Source: Ascaris suum
Lineage: Eukaryota; Nematoda; Chromadorea; Rhabditida; Ascarididae
Length of the DNA: 64,000 bases
Assembly: GCA_013433145.1 (NCBI GenBank)
Contig: CM024168.1
Span: forward strand, 15,058,868 to 15,122,867
Reading direction: 5' to 3'
The translations under genes and the position numbers were made by a program. Below are positions 11,108 to 24,400 of the stretch, in pieces. Below the pieces are notes generated by a model. The model was not told where the DNA came from. It made no database searches and saw only the letters and a program-made list of their open reading frames with translations. The stretch's first letter is position 1. The number at the start of each line of letters is the position of its first letter.

Positions 11108-14100
11108 ATGCACCCGGCATATTTCAACGTGAAGGTAATTTAGTAAGCTTAATTAGCGATGCCAATCACCGCAGCAATATGCTTGACATGTTTTTTCACT
11201 AAGCACATTGATTTCTTCATTACAAGTCAGATCATTGTAAACTTATCGCTTACTGATCAGAGGAGTACACGGTTTTTTATTGTTGCATTTGAGTCAACGC
11301 TTGTCGAGCTCCGTAGTTTGCCGAACTTCTTCAAATATACTCATAATTTTTCTAATTCTTCTAATTAATTCTTATTGAAGCATAAATCTAAAATCGCAAA
11401 CATTTACGAAGTTCATTAATAGTTTCTTGATCACTGAAAAACAAAATTTTTTTTTCCTCTTACGCCTATAATGCATCGCTTCGAAAAACGGAATGCATAA
11501 GCTTCACTTCTATTATACGTTTAAGTGCTAAATTATTTAATCTAACATAAACCTATACCACCAAATACAAACCTACCTCAATATTTAGCCCCTAAGAAGG
11601 TGCTTTAATGCACTAATAGAATAACATCGTCGGTGAAGTCTTTTTATAAATGTGCTTATAGTTTGCACTGAAAATGCTTTCGGTTTGCAAAATATCACTT
11701 ATTATTCGCTGTGACGAGCGTGAAATCATCTTAGCGTTATTTAATCTTTGAGCTAAAAATTCATCGAAACATCATCACTTCAATGAGCATTAGATAATAA
11801 AACTCAAATTTTCTTTCATCTCTAATCCGTAAGATTATTCGCTTTTATTTCATCGTATTTTTTTCTCTCGTCTCTTCCATCCACTTCAATGATAATTTTA
11901 TTTTTCCTTCCTTTGAGGAAAAATTATATTACCGTTGCTATGAAGATTTTAAATTGCAAAAGACTTAGAAAAAAATTGTGTTGTATGTGCACAAAAACTT
12001 CTTCACATTTTCATTCAGTATGAAAACAATAATGTGCTGCTCGTGAGTATATCTAATGGATTTTAGATGAGTTATTTATCTTGTAAAATTAGCGTTCCCC
12101 CAATATTCTTCGATACTTTTTGTATCGCTAATGCTAATTCAACTACAAAACTATATGATTAAATCTGATGCTGAGCTTAGCGTAAAAGCTTAGACTTTTC
12201 TTACCAGAGTACATTAAAAAAAAATGGCCCAAAAGGAAGCGTGATCTTTGAAATCCTATCATTTCCATTGTTTCCAAAAAAAAAAAATGTACTTTCACAA
12301 ATATGTTCCGAATGAATACGCTAAACAATAAAATAATAAAATCGAACACATAAAAATGCTAACAAAACATTTTTTTTTCTTTCGTTTATGAGTGAAAATG
12401 ATTGCAATACATATAACGTCATAAACAAAATCATTCACAAAATTGATGCACAAATTATAATGGAATAATTCAATTGAAGTGTTTGGGAGATGATCGTAAA
12501 GCTCTCAATCAACAAAATGGCGATATTTGCAAATGACTTCTTTTATAAATCATTAATGCAAACAATACTTTTATATAAATTCATAAAAAATTGTAAAACA
12601 ATAGCACATCAACATACATTGCTCTTTATTTCTGTCATATTATCAAACACTCAAAAATCAACGAGGCTGAAGTTTTTCGTTTTTCGGAAATTCGAGAAAT
12701 TAAGACTGAAAAAAAAAATTGGCTAGATTTATTGTTGCAAAAAGCACTTACTAATTACTAGCAGTGCAACACACCGGAAAATACTTTAGATTTTTCGATC
12801 TCAGTTTAAGAGTCTAAGATTATCCGGCATTTATCTGCACAATACGATTGTCAGGAGTCGAATCGAGATGCGATCATTCAAAAAATACATAGAATATGAA
12901 GATATGTTCGAAATTTGCGTAAAGCCGCAAAAGCACCGGCTTAATTTCGACCAGAGCTTGACTCGCCTTAGGAGGACCGCAATTTACGCATAGAGCTGAA
13001 GTGAACTCAAATTCTCCGATTGAGATTCAAAAATTCAAAATTTTCAGTTGTTCCGTAACGCCTCATCGCTAGAGATCAGCGGTTGCTCGCTTCAGCGATA
13101 AAAGATTTTCACAAATTTCATCACTCCGTCCCAACTAAAGCAAGAAAGATGCTTTGAATTCTTTTTTAATTGTCTATTTCATGCCAGATATTGCATCCAA
13201 GCACAATCTAGATAGACCAAAATAAATAATATGATGTTCGAAGAGGGTTTGCGTTGCTTTATAAAAATATTAAATGAAACCGGAAGTTGGTGCTATTATA
13301 CCTTAATTAAAATGCTGCAAAAATTTTGCATAACTACGAAATGCAAAACATGCACGTTTTATCGATGCAATCGACAACATGGCTAGAAAGAGACACATAC
13401 ATGCGAAGAAATAACAACAACGTCGACGTCGATCGAGCGATACATTTACATATGGAGACATATCAACAACAGTGCTGAAAAGATAGAGAAAATACATAAT
13501 ATAAAGACACAGTTAAATGCTTCAAAGCATGAATATAATGTGAAGAGCTGAAATGAGCTGGCATAGGATGAAGCATTAGAAATGTGGTTTAAGTGCTTAT
13601 TTCAGCGATAAATTGCTGTAATTCATCAGTATGGTACTAGTACTTTCAACATGACTAAAAACTTTGAAATCATTTTTAAAAAAAAAACCCTTCGTCCCAA
13701 GATCAAAGTCGAAAAATTTGAAAATTTCCAAAAGCTAAAAATGTTATTGGGAGAGAAAAAATGGAAAGGTAATTAGCGAGCATCTCAACGAAACGACTAT
13801 CGATTGTGCGACATTCCGCTGAATTATAGAAGCTCAATATAAAGTCAATTTCAGCGACGAATATTTACGAGTTCGTAATAGTCTTAAGCAAAACATCTTC
13901 GCACTTTCTTTTTGTTTGTTTGTTTTTATTCATTATATGCTTGAAATTCTGCCAAGAAACATTGATTCGCGTATTTCATTAGTGCACATTGGATGGATGA
14001 GTGATATAAGTTGTGCAATTTGCACGACTGAAGAGATTACCACTTCCAACGGTGATCTATGATGCATCGAGGGAAAAGAGACGAAATTGCTACTCGTCGT

Positions 14101-14960
14101 TTCATTAAAGTGCCCGCCAAATTGCATACAGCATGCTGTTAGCTATTCAAAAATTGCTCTTTATGACAATTGCTCGATTTTTATATATTTGTAAATTATC
14201 ACTTTATATATAATAGAGGAATAATCACTGTGAATATTACTGATGTTTATTGTGTTAACTTCGGCAGAGATATCCTCCAATTACGAAAACGATCAATAAG
14301 GTTCGACGGTTTAAGATGGGAACATTTATTCGTTTCCGCCTGAAAATGCTATTAAATTAACTACATTTTTTAAACGTATAACATTAAATAAAAGTACAGG
14401 GATTATAAATTCCATAGGATTCTCCAAGAAACTCTCTAATGAAGAGAACGACGATGTAACTTTATCAAATTTTCCCAATATATAATATGAGTACGAAAAA
14501 CCTCTTTTTAGACGGAAATGAAATATTTAAGCGCAACGAGAGAGAATTCTTTTTCAATCCTCATGATGAGAGGAGGAATTTATTGACTATGCAAGCAAAG
14601 ATTTCTCTCAGAAGGTTTACTGATGTGTTTTATTCGGACTAAGTTTTAATGCGATGCTTTATGCTATGCTTTTCCACGAAAAAAAAAATTAGCCGAAAAT
14701 TCATCTCAAACTCGCAGCAGCTAGAAGTGCAGTTCGAACAAGAAAATCGTTGCCATTGTGTTGCTTGTAACACTATTGCTAAGCTGGCTATGCTATTAAA
14801 TTTGTATACACTAATTCTGTTGTATCTTTGAACGATCACCGCTTATAGAAAAAGGACCGATTGAAGAGAACTTGCGTCTAGGAGATAAACCTTAAGGGTA
14901 GAATAATAGTCGCTAGCTTTCATCACCGTAGCTTGTCTGTTCGGCGATTTGAAATTCCCC

Positions 14961-15017
14961 GACAAACAGACACAACAACAAACAAACAGACATAATAACA
15001 GACACAAGGACACAAAA
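14961..15017 (+). repeat. Degenerate CAAA/GACA tract
   Basis: The stretch is built from ACAAACAGACA-like units just downstream of the RGK stop codon. Similar composition recurs at 19541, 42148 and 47421. Confidence 0.75.
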
Positions 15018-15301
15018 GTACCGCGTATAGGCAGACGCTCGTACGTATGCGTATATATATAGACACGAGATTTTCATCGTGCGCTTGTGCGTAGAAATAG
15101 CGAAAACAACATGAAAGTTTCTCCATCTTAGGTGCTGATCTAAGAAGAACATAATGCATCTCACATTGCTCACTCTTGGCCTTGGCCTACTTTGCATGCG
15201 AATTTTAAAAATACAAAAGAAAAGTTGCAGTTGAATAAACTCAACTAGATATGCAGGTATTTTTCACACAGCGGAAAAAAAGATGAAGCAATTGAAAAAT
15301 A

Positions 15302-15412
15302 TCAAACCTCAATTTCCACTCCCATTTGTTTCTTTTTCCTTTGTGAGAATCGTCGAATAGCCGCCTTAAAATCGGAGCGATCCTGCGCTTTCAAGCTATT
15401 TCGGTCTGTCAT
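15302..15412 (-). CDS. RGK exon 8 (basic C-terminal tail)
   Basis: This exon encodes residues 335-370, with AAIRRFSQRKKKQMGVEIEV as the end, then TGA. The acceptor is ATATTGCAG. A polybasic tail without a C-terminal cysteine motif is normal for RGK proteins and mediates membrane binding through phosphoinositides. Confidence 0.78.
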   Translation of the reverse strand: MTDRNSLKAQDRSDFKAAIRRFSQRKKKQMGVEIEV

Positions 15413-18400
15413 CTGCAATATTGCCGAATTCGACCATTTATCGGTTTCTGGCAAGAATATCCCTTCTTAAGTTACAGAAATAGCTGATACACAATGAAAC
15501 TAATGGAAGGGATAAGTGAAAATGCTGATTTTATATGCATCCCTTTCCCTACTCAGTTTTCAACGAATTTTGATGTGCTATTTGTAAAAGTTCGGAGGTC
15601 ATATTCTTTTCCTCACAGTTCCTGTCCCCTTGTATCCAGCTGTCTGAGAACACAACAGTTACCTTTCGTCAACTACAATTTTCTTCTTCAGACCATATTG
15701 TCTTGTATGACTCGGAAGTTTTCTCATTGACGCAACATTTTCCTATCCACAGGTTATCATATAAAGCTCATCATAATCGCAAATAGCAAGAACAATATAC
15801 TATAAGAGAGGATGGAATTAAGCTAACATAACACAGGTCAAAACTGGATCCTTGGAACTGTCTGCAGAACCCCGGGGAAGGGAGCGGACCGTGATGATTA
15901 GGCCAGGCGTCGTATACAAATGACACAAGAACCCAAGCTAGAAAAGCATGAAATGTATTTTACACGGAGGTGGCATGTACCGAAGAGGAAGGCTTCATCA
16001 CTGGTAATTTTAAAACAATAATGCAGAGATTCAAATTTGTTTCTAATGCGCCAATTGGTGACAGATAATCCGCATCATCGTATAATTTGGATAGAGCTAA
16101 GATATATGAATTCAATGATGTAAAATTCGGATATGGCTTATATGTGAAAGATTTTATACGTATAAGGGGAAAAAAGACATCGAAGGAAAAAGTTTTCTTT
16201 CTGGTAAATCTCGCTTCACGCGAGATTTACCAGAGAGAAATGTTACATCCAGCGCATACCTTAATGTCTTATGTCTACATTGCGCAATTTACTTAGCGAT
16301 TTTCTATATCCACTCATATATGTTTATGAGTCTCCACCTTAAAATTATGCAAATATCACATAATTACTAATGGAATCGTTAGCTGAAGATGAATGAAAAC
16401 CTGCTGATTCTCGATATTGGCAAGCTCGCGTTGTGGATTAATCGATTCTTTAATTTCCGCAATGAGGCCAACCAGAAGATCATCGACATCGTGATTCAGT
16501 GCAACAGAGATTTCGTAATGAACGAAACCAAATGTCAATGCCATATTTTTAGCATCTAAATGCATGTTTTTATGAAATCGCAATATTTTCATTTGGCGAC
16601 TAGTAATGTTTCTAGCATTGTTCAAATTCGGTACAAAAACAGTGAGCCTAGGATGAGTGGAAGGAGAAAAGAATGACAGTTGGTGGGAACGAAGGAGTAC
16701 CAGCATCTAGACGGCGCTCAGTGTTCGAGGAGGAATGGAGAAATGTTTTTCACAGAATTCGTTTTCTATGCCACTTCTCTATGCTAGTCATTTAAGTGCG
16801 CATTTAATCGGAAATTATAAAATGCGAAAAATTAACAAATCAAAGCGATCGGGCAATTCTGCAGTATTTATCAGAATGAAGAGATGGCCAGATTTATAAA
16901 TAAGACTTCAGCCAGAAATGATTTTTCCATGTCACTCATAAAATTACCTTTTTAACACAAAATCCGAACCGCATACTATAATCTTTTCCATCCCACCTAA
17001 CCAGGAGGCCATTCCCGTGAAATATTCATTAAGCGTAGGTCAAGGCAATTTCGCATTAGCCGAATAATGGAAGCATATTGTGCCTGAGCTCCGGAGAAGA
17101 GATTAGACTTCTTCCCCAAAAACAATGTTTTGATGGAAAGCGAGAAATTTCAACCATGCATCTCGGCGGATGCATCAATCCGAAAGCAGAACGCTTCACA
17201 AGCAATAGTTGTTGAAGGGGAAAACTACATAATGCGAGCATCTCTCTGTATAGGGTAAGAAAAAACAGAGGGAGATAGGAGAAGGAAGAATGAGAGACGA
17301 CGCGAAGATGCGAAGGCAAAATGACCTGATGGATGGTGGGTCCAATGTGGTCCAATAAAAAATGTCTCTGAGCTGCTCACAGCTTATATTCTCAGATGAT
17401 ACTGGTTAGGGAAGTGTCCGACATTCAGCACACAATAACTCACCGGCTTTGCTAACAGTGCGTTTGCGCTCGAGGTCGACCTTATTACCAGCCATAACTA
17501 TTGGCATGTGCCTCGTAGATGCAGATTCACGTAAACGTTCAACGACGTACATCGCTTGCTTGAAGCTTGTTCGCGAATCGATACTATACAATAGTAAATA
17601 CAGGTGTACCTCACGATCAATCCAAGAGTCATCCTATAAGAAATGAAAGAAATTTTTTAATCCACAAAGCGATTACGCCAATTTATGCCTTGTGTGAAAT
17701 ATAATATGAAACTCTTCAATCGCATTTTAAAAATAAAATGTTGCTGTTTGACTTCTCATATTTTAGGCTCATCCTACTGAAGACAGCCAAAACATAAGGT
17801 TTTAAAATTACCAGTTAAATAACCAACTGTATAGTGAAGATGTATTCGGCTTACAATTATTGCTTTCTGAATCTCCGAATTCCAACACTTTTTTTTTCTT
17901 CAGTGAAAAATCTTTTCTGAAGAAACTATACCGCAAGCGTTACCTCTTTAAAAGCTACTTCAATCTTTCAATGCAGACAAAATTTCTCAGCACAAAAAAC
18001 ATAAACTTCTCTCATCAAAAATAAAGGCAGAATTGAAAATATTAATGAATGAATTTACATTCTGAGGATCCGCTTCGTAGAATTTCAGTTCACTTTCTTG
18101 ACCACCAATATTAATCGACACAGTGTTTTCAGAGCTATCTGCAAATAGCACAACATGTGCTTTTTAAAACACAAACTCAATGACCGTGTTAGCTTCCTTT
18201 CACTTACGATGTTTGGGCTTAGCACAATATCTGCGCCCTTGAATAATTTAGCATTATCAATCATCCCGGATGTAAAGACCTTATTTGCTCGAATTTTAGG
18301 GGAGAGCGAACGACAGGATGACAACCACCGAGAGAGTACGCGAGTGGGATTCCTAATTCTGTAGCACAACCTTTCATCACTAAAAGAAACAATTTTGCAA

Positions 18401-21400
18401 TAGTCTAGCATTTACATTTGCTTACTTAATAAAGATTAGAAAAAATAAACATAACACTCAACGCAAATTAAATCACTATGTATTTATCGTTGAGGCTTTT
18501 TTTTATCGTCTAAATAGAGTAATGATTATTAGTTCTTTCAATAGCTTTTTCAAGGCTTTTATATTTTTCACGAGACTTAGTGCATTAACTCGGTCGTATC
18601 CACCTCATACTCTGCAATCTGCCTTTAATATGTTGAAACATCAAATGCGACGTCATTCGCGGCTTTTAAGAGAAGTAAATAACAGAAATAAGTTCACAAC
18701 TTCTTTCGAACTTTTTTCATCGACGTCTTTAAAAAGCGCTGAATAACGCCGAATTTGATGTTTCAAGGATATTGATGAGCAGACCGTAGTGCTCAAGATG
18801 AAAACTATTCGCTTAACGCACTAAGATCTAACGCATTTATCCACCCAAGCATGAGGAAGTTGGCTGTGATGATACCCTTAAAGGCTAAGAGAGAAGTATA
18901 GAATTCATTTTTAAACATGTGTTATATATCTCGCTATAGTATACTGCTCGCAACCGCTCTCAAATCTAATCAATTCGCAACACATAAACATAATGCCACC
19001 GTCATGAAACAGAATGAAAATAGAATCGTTATTTTCAGTTTCGATTTCGACGTTTTCTCTTTCCTTTATTGTTCTTTTCCCGCTTCTTTTCTTGCAAGAT
19101 CGACAGCACATTGGAAACCCGTTTTTGCAATAAAATATGGGAAAGTGCATCAGGGTGCGAAGGAGGTTGGTGTAACGCATTCTTTCCTCAATCAGCCCAA
19201 CTTATCAACCAGAAGAAAAACAATGGGAAGATTCGCCTTTTACGCCAAAAATCCACATCCTGGGAAATCGACCGATTGCACTAATAATCGAACAGGTTCC
19301 TCCTATACAAAGAGGTTTTGGAAAGAGCTTCACTTGCATATTTCACGATGAATTTTATTTGCACATACCGTGGGATGACTGATCGTAGTTTCAGCTTTAG
19401 TTTCCTCAAACTATAAAAGAAATGACCGATCGGGATCTACTAAGGTTTAACATATTCTGAGCGCCGATTGCATCACCAAATTAATCACTTCTCGTGGCTA
19501 GTGGTTCGAACTACCGGGCACACGGGCATACGGGGAGATAAACAAACAAACGTGTAGACAGATGAACGAATATACGCACATACACGAGATCACGTTATCA
19601 CGACGCATTTTCGTCCAAATTCATGAAGACACCATCAAGAAATTAATTTTGCGGCCATAAAAGTGTTCTAAATTCGATTATTAAACATAACTAACCAGCT
19701 TCGGTTGCGAAAGGATTGCGACATTCGGATGTCATAAATTGGCTCACGAGCGCTGACTTTCCAGTTCCTGTTGCGCCGAGTACGTAAATCTGCAATGCTT
19801 CATTGTATTTCTTCATGATTTCTAATGACACTTGAAATCGGTATATTCTTTCGCTTATAAACTCATCCTCGAGATAAATCCTGTTTTTTTCTTCTTTCCA
19901 GTACAATTTACCTGTAAATTTGAAAACGCTGTAAGCCATCTTTGACAACAAGCTGATGTCTCGAACCGACGAACACTAATTCCATCATCATTTGGCTCAT
20001 TAGCATAGGAAATACGTGAAATTTGAAATATATTTGCCGCGATAAAATAAACTTTTCTCGAATATGTACTACTTACTAATTTCTTCTCGAACATCTCCAT
20101 TTTCTTCGACATACGTATTTTTTTATTAAGTATCGATTTTGAAATTTTCGTAAGACCCTAGGGGCTAGAAACAAGCCGATACGATGTTTTAAAAACTACT
20201 TTATTACTTCAGGAGAAAAAAGATGTTCAATGAGCAAACAATTTCTGGTTTATATAAAAAAAGGTGACCCTTTTGTGTTCTTTGTTCCCCTTCTCGTATA
20301 CACAAAATCACCTAATAATCCTCTAAATGCTTCCGTTGAATATATCTCTGCATAAATTGCAATCGGCTAACTGCATGTGCATAGTGTACCTGTGTATAAG
20401 GCAGCATAGTCTTCAACTATACCTCTACAGTATGTTCTTGTACAAAATATGATCTTCTAAATGCACTTGTACAATGTGCCTGTACCTTTCACATGTAGAT
20501 GTCGGTAAACCTCCAACAAATTTTTCTAACGTGCAGAACGGGTGAATTCCGAAGAGAATTAAAATGAAGACTTTTGAAATTCAAAACTCACTGATAAAAA
20601 TTTCATGAACCTAATATTTCGTAACATTTAACAGTTATTAGCACTCTCAACTGCTTAAACTAACATCTTTACAGAAAAGAATGCTGATAAAGAGGAAGTA
20701 AAGGGGTAAGGAAAGTGCGAGATAAATGCATCGCTCGATTCGATTATTCAAAAAGCGCCATTCATGTGTGGCGAGAGAGGCGAAGAAGAAAATCAAATCA
20801 TGTTTACGAAGGACTAAAAAGCAATGAAAAAAAAGCGAAAACCCGCTGGACGCCAATTTGGACAATGCAAAATGAGGAGTTCAAAAGCAACAACATATGC
20901 TTTGTTCACAAGCAACAACAAAGTTTGTGAGGGATACGGCACTTTTTTGATATGTTATTATTTTTCATGTTTAATGAATCTTATGCGTTTATGGCAAGCA
21001 AAAAAATCATCTCTGTGGAAGCTCTATCTGTCTGTCTACTCGCATAACTGTACTGCGGAACGACTGCAGCGATTCGAATTAAAGTTGTAACTTGAATAAA
21101 TAAATAAGTTTATTCTTAGTAAAAATTGCAAAAGCAACATCGCTAATCGCATCATATCCTTCTGAGCTCTAATATCTCATATTTGCTAAGGGTTCTATGA
21201 TCGAATAGCTAAGAAATATCTGTTTGCAAAATGCATGGAATTAAATATGTCAAATGGATTTACAACACGATAAACCATCATTCCTTTTCCGTTCTACTTC
21301 CCGCAAATCGATTCTTGCAATCACTACTTCCATGGCATTCTACTAGATGCACTAATATTTTGGAACTATTGCTGAACAGGGTCCTTACTACATTCAGTTT

Positions 21401-24400
21401 TCGAATGTGGGCCTTTTGAAAACTCATCAAAATTTAGTAGCTTGTTTGCAGTTATTTCACTGTGCTTCCTTTAGGAAACAAGCACATGTAGAGAGAACCA
21501 AAGCATAATAGAGCCAATTTCAAAGTGCACGAAATTGCGTCGATCAAAGGGAACCTTGAATGATCCTTGACTGGTGGATGGAGGTTGTGGTTCTCTGAGT
21601 GAATCGTTATTGCTTGAAAGACTCGTACTCCGAGATTGATACTCTTCACGTTGTTCTTCGGATTCATAAGATGGCAGTGGGCATGGAGATGAATTGCCCT
21701 CACACACTATAATTAAGAAAAAGATGAAAAGAGTTCGTTGCACTTAATTTGTAATGTTATGGCTATAAATACATACGCTTCAGTGAGCACTATGAATAAT
21801 TAGATGAGATGAGATGCAAAACGAATATGAATGATGCTCACTTGGCATATATCGCATGTTCCTATACTAGCAATTGATTATATGCTTATTCTATCAAACA
21901 TCTGGTTTTCTCTTCTTTGCCCTAAACATACATAAAGATCACATTTGCAATGCGCAAATATCCATTTGCAGCACCCGTATGACGTTATGAATGCATCATT
22001 GATAAAATAACATATCTTCATTTATATACAAATAAAGTTCAACAGATCTCTGCGTAGATGAGAAGCAAAAAGGTAAAGAAGTCAAAAAATTCCTGCAAAT
22101 GAATCTCATATTTCAGAAATTTCATGAGATTTAACTAGAATTTTAAAATAAGATAGCACAGGTTGAAGAACAAAATTACGCGTAGTGAATAATATAAAAT
22201 TTCGTTTCTTATCTCTTATTTTGCTTTAAAATGAGAATTTGTATTCGCAAATATTTCAAAAAATCTAGTCTGATGAGCAATAATAATGCTTGTTAAAAAA
22301 GAGAATTCTGTGATCTCTGAGTTAATACGGTGCTTCTGAATTTATGGCATTCAAGTTAGTAATTAGGAGATTTCAAACGATACAAATCCATGGTTAATTA
22401 AATTTGAAAACCTCATTTTATTAGTCAATGAAAGTAATCATCAGAACAACTAGCAACATTTATGTCAGCTTGTTTTTTGCTAACGAGAAGAATAGAATAG
22501 AAATGACAGCTGCGAAATAATTGCTACGGAAATGATGAACTCTTTCCTAGGGAACCTGAAATTCTTATGTCGCATCTAACGTAACGTTGATGAACGCCCT
22601 GACGAGTAGTAGCATCATGAAGAGGCTCTCTGCAATACTAAAATCACTCAAAATGCTCCACTCTTATTCGTCTATCCTCTGTTAAGAATCACTTAGACTG
22701 CACTGGAATCGATACCATTAGTGCCTGATAATTTAATCCATTACAGTTGTTATGTGTGTTCAAAAACGCCGGACGCAAAGTATTGACAACCACAACAACA
22801 TATTCAGTTAGCCTACTTTACAACCAATAAAAAAGTAACACCTGTATTGTCTATTCGTTTGCGTCTGAACGAGTCACCTCGGCTAACAACGGCACCTTTT
22901 TCGTCGATTTTGAATTGCCGCACACGTTTATAATCCTCTGAATCGGGCAATTTCAAAAATCGCTCTTCAGCTTCACTTGTTGTCTTTGCTTCTGGCCAAA
23001 CATCCGTTCGAGCCGTTTCGGCGCGGTTTCTGAAACGATTATCTTCCTTGTTTCCTTAATCTCGTTCATTAGTAAAGGATTTCACCTCTGATATCTTCAG
23101 TCGGTTATATTACCGGAGAGACTCGATCCAATCAGTGAATTTATGATTTATATGTATGCCATCTGCTACGCAATAATTTATATAGAATAGTTTGCAATTA
23201 TCCGAAAGAATAAAATATAGTTTTTATTGATAAAACGTCAACAAAAGATCGGCTAGCGCTTTAACAATTGACGAAGCCCCACTTTCTCCGATTTTCATAA
23301 GCCAATAATTCCAACTGACGTCACTTGCATAACTGCTATACATTTTCTACAACGTTTATAGCCGATGCACCTTAAAAGATTGATTAAAGAAATCCGCGGG
23401 CATATGAGTCGCATATTTTAAAAAGAGGAGATAGCATCGAGGGTTACCCATGATGAGATGGTAATTACTACTTTTTCAATTTTTAAGATGGGCCTATAAT
23501 CAGACGAACCAGTTTTTTTTCGATTTTCGGATTGAAAAAATATTCTCACATCTTATAGTGGTAAACTCTCCAGCTTTATAAAACATACTGTTCGTAAAGC
23601 ATGCCGGCTTCTCCATCAGCCAAAAAACAGCTTATATCTATCACAGAAAGCCAACATGCAGCGGGTCGTTTTGATTGGTTGATGATGGAGAAGCTTAAAA
23701 TCGAGGACGAACTATTAATTTCCTTGATGAGGCTGGAGAAGTGAACGGTGGGAAAGGGGGAGAACGCACAGATGAATCGGGGACCTCTGCCGAAGAGTGA
23801 GTTATTTTCGACTGTGCTGAGAGTTTATGAACTCCTGATCACCTGAGAAAGCGATAAAGTAAGGTGACTCCATTAGAGGAAGCAATTCTGAGCAACCACC
23901 AATCATGTATGTTTATATGCATAAAACTTTATAGTTGCGCCTTAAGATTGCAAAGTTTCTTCAATTATTTAGCGTAAAACTTAAATAAAGCAAAATCCAC
24001 TGTTCGCTCTCGGTAGTACTTAAAAAGGTTTCACTTCCACCGGAAAAGTATTCAATTTACGAGGGCAAATAGGGATTACGGTGGTGATTTTCGAATGGAA
24101 CACATATGCGCTACTTTCGGCAGCAATCGAACGCATTCAACTCTGGGGGTTCCAGTGCAAAATTCTTCACGCAGAAAAGAACAGCGAAATAAGACAAAGT
24201 GTCGAGCTTATGCGAAAAGGCGAATTTCATAGTCGCTCCCTAAGCTCTGCAAAACGCGCCAGAAAATTGCTAGGACAGACTAATGAAGACAATTTTGCAA
24301 TAACAACAATGCTTTGCGTCAGCTTATGAGGCTTCATTGATGGAAACGAGAAAGAAATTAAACCACTTGAAACGTCAATCAACATGCCTCATTGTGGCGG

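Larger units (their letters stand above)
6541..15301. other. About 8.8 kb gene-poor stretch between the two genes
   Basis: I see no supportable gene. Part 8400-9500 has higher GC and open frames of 90-100 codons on both strands, but none resembles a known family or shows phase-consistent splice partners. The stretch also has a C14 tract at 7989, a G-rich motif at 11086 and a CAAA/GACA-rich run at 14961. The 3' UTR of the RGK gene must fall in its right end. Confidence 0.6.

Noticed and set aside
19480..19520. TGGCTAGTGGTTCGAACTACC, resembling tRNA box elements
   Set aside because: The A- and B-like parts overlap, so no cloverleaf of tRNA length is possible.
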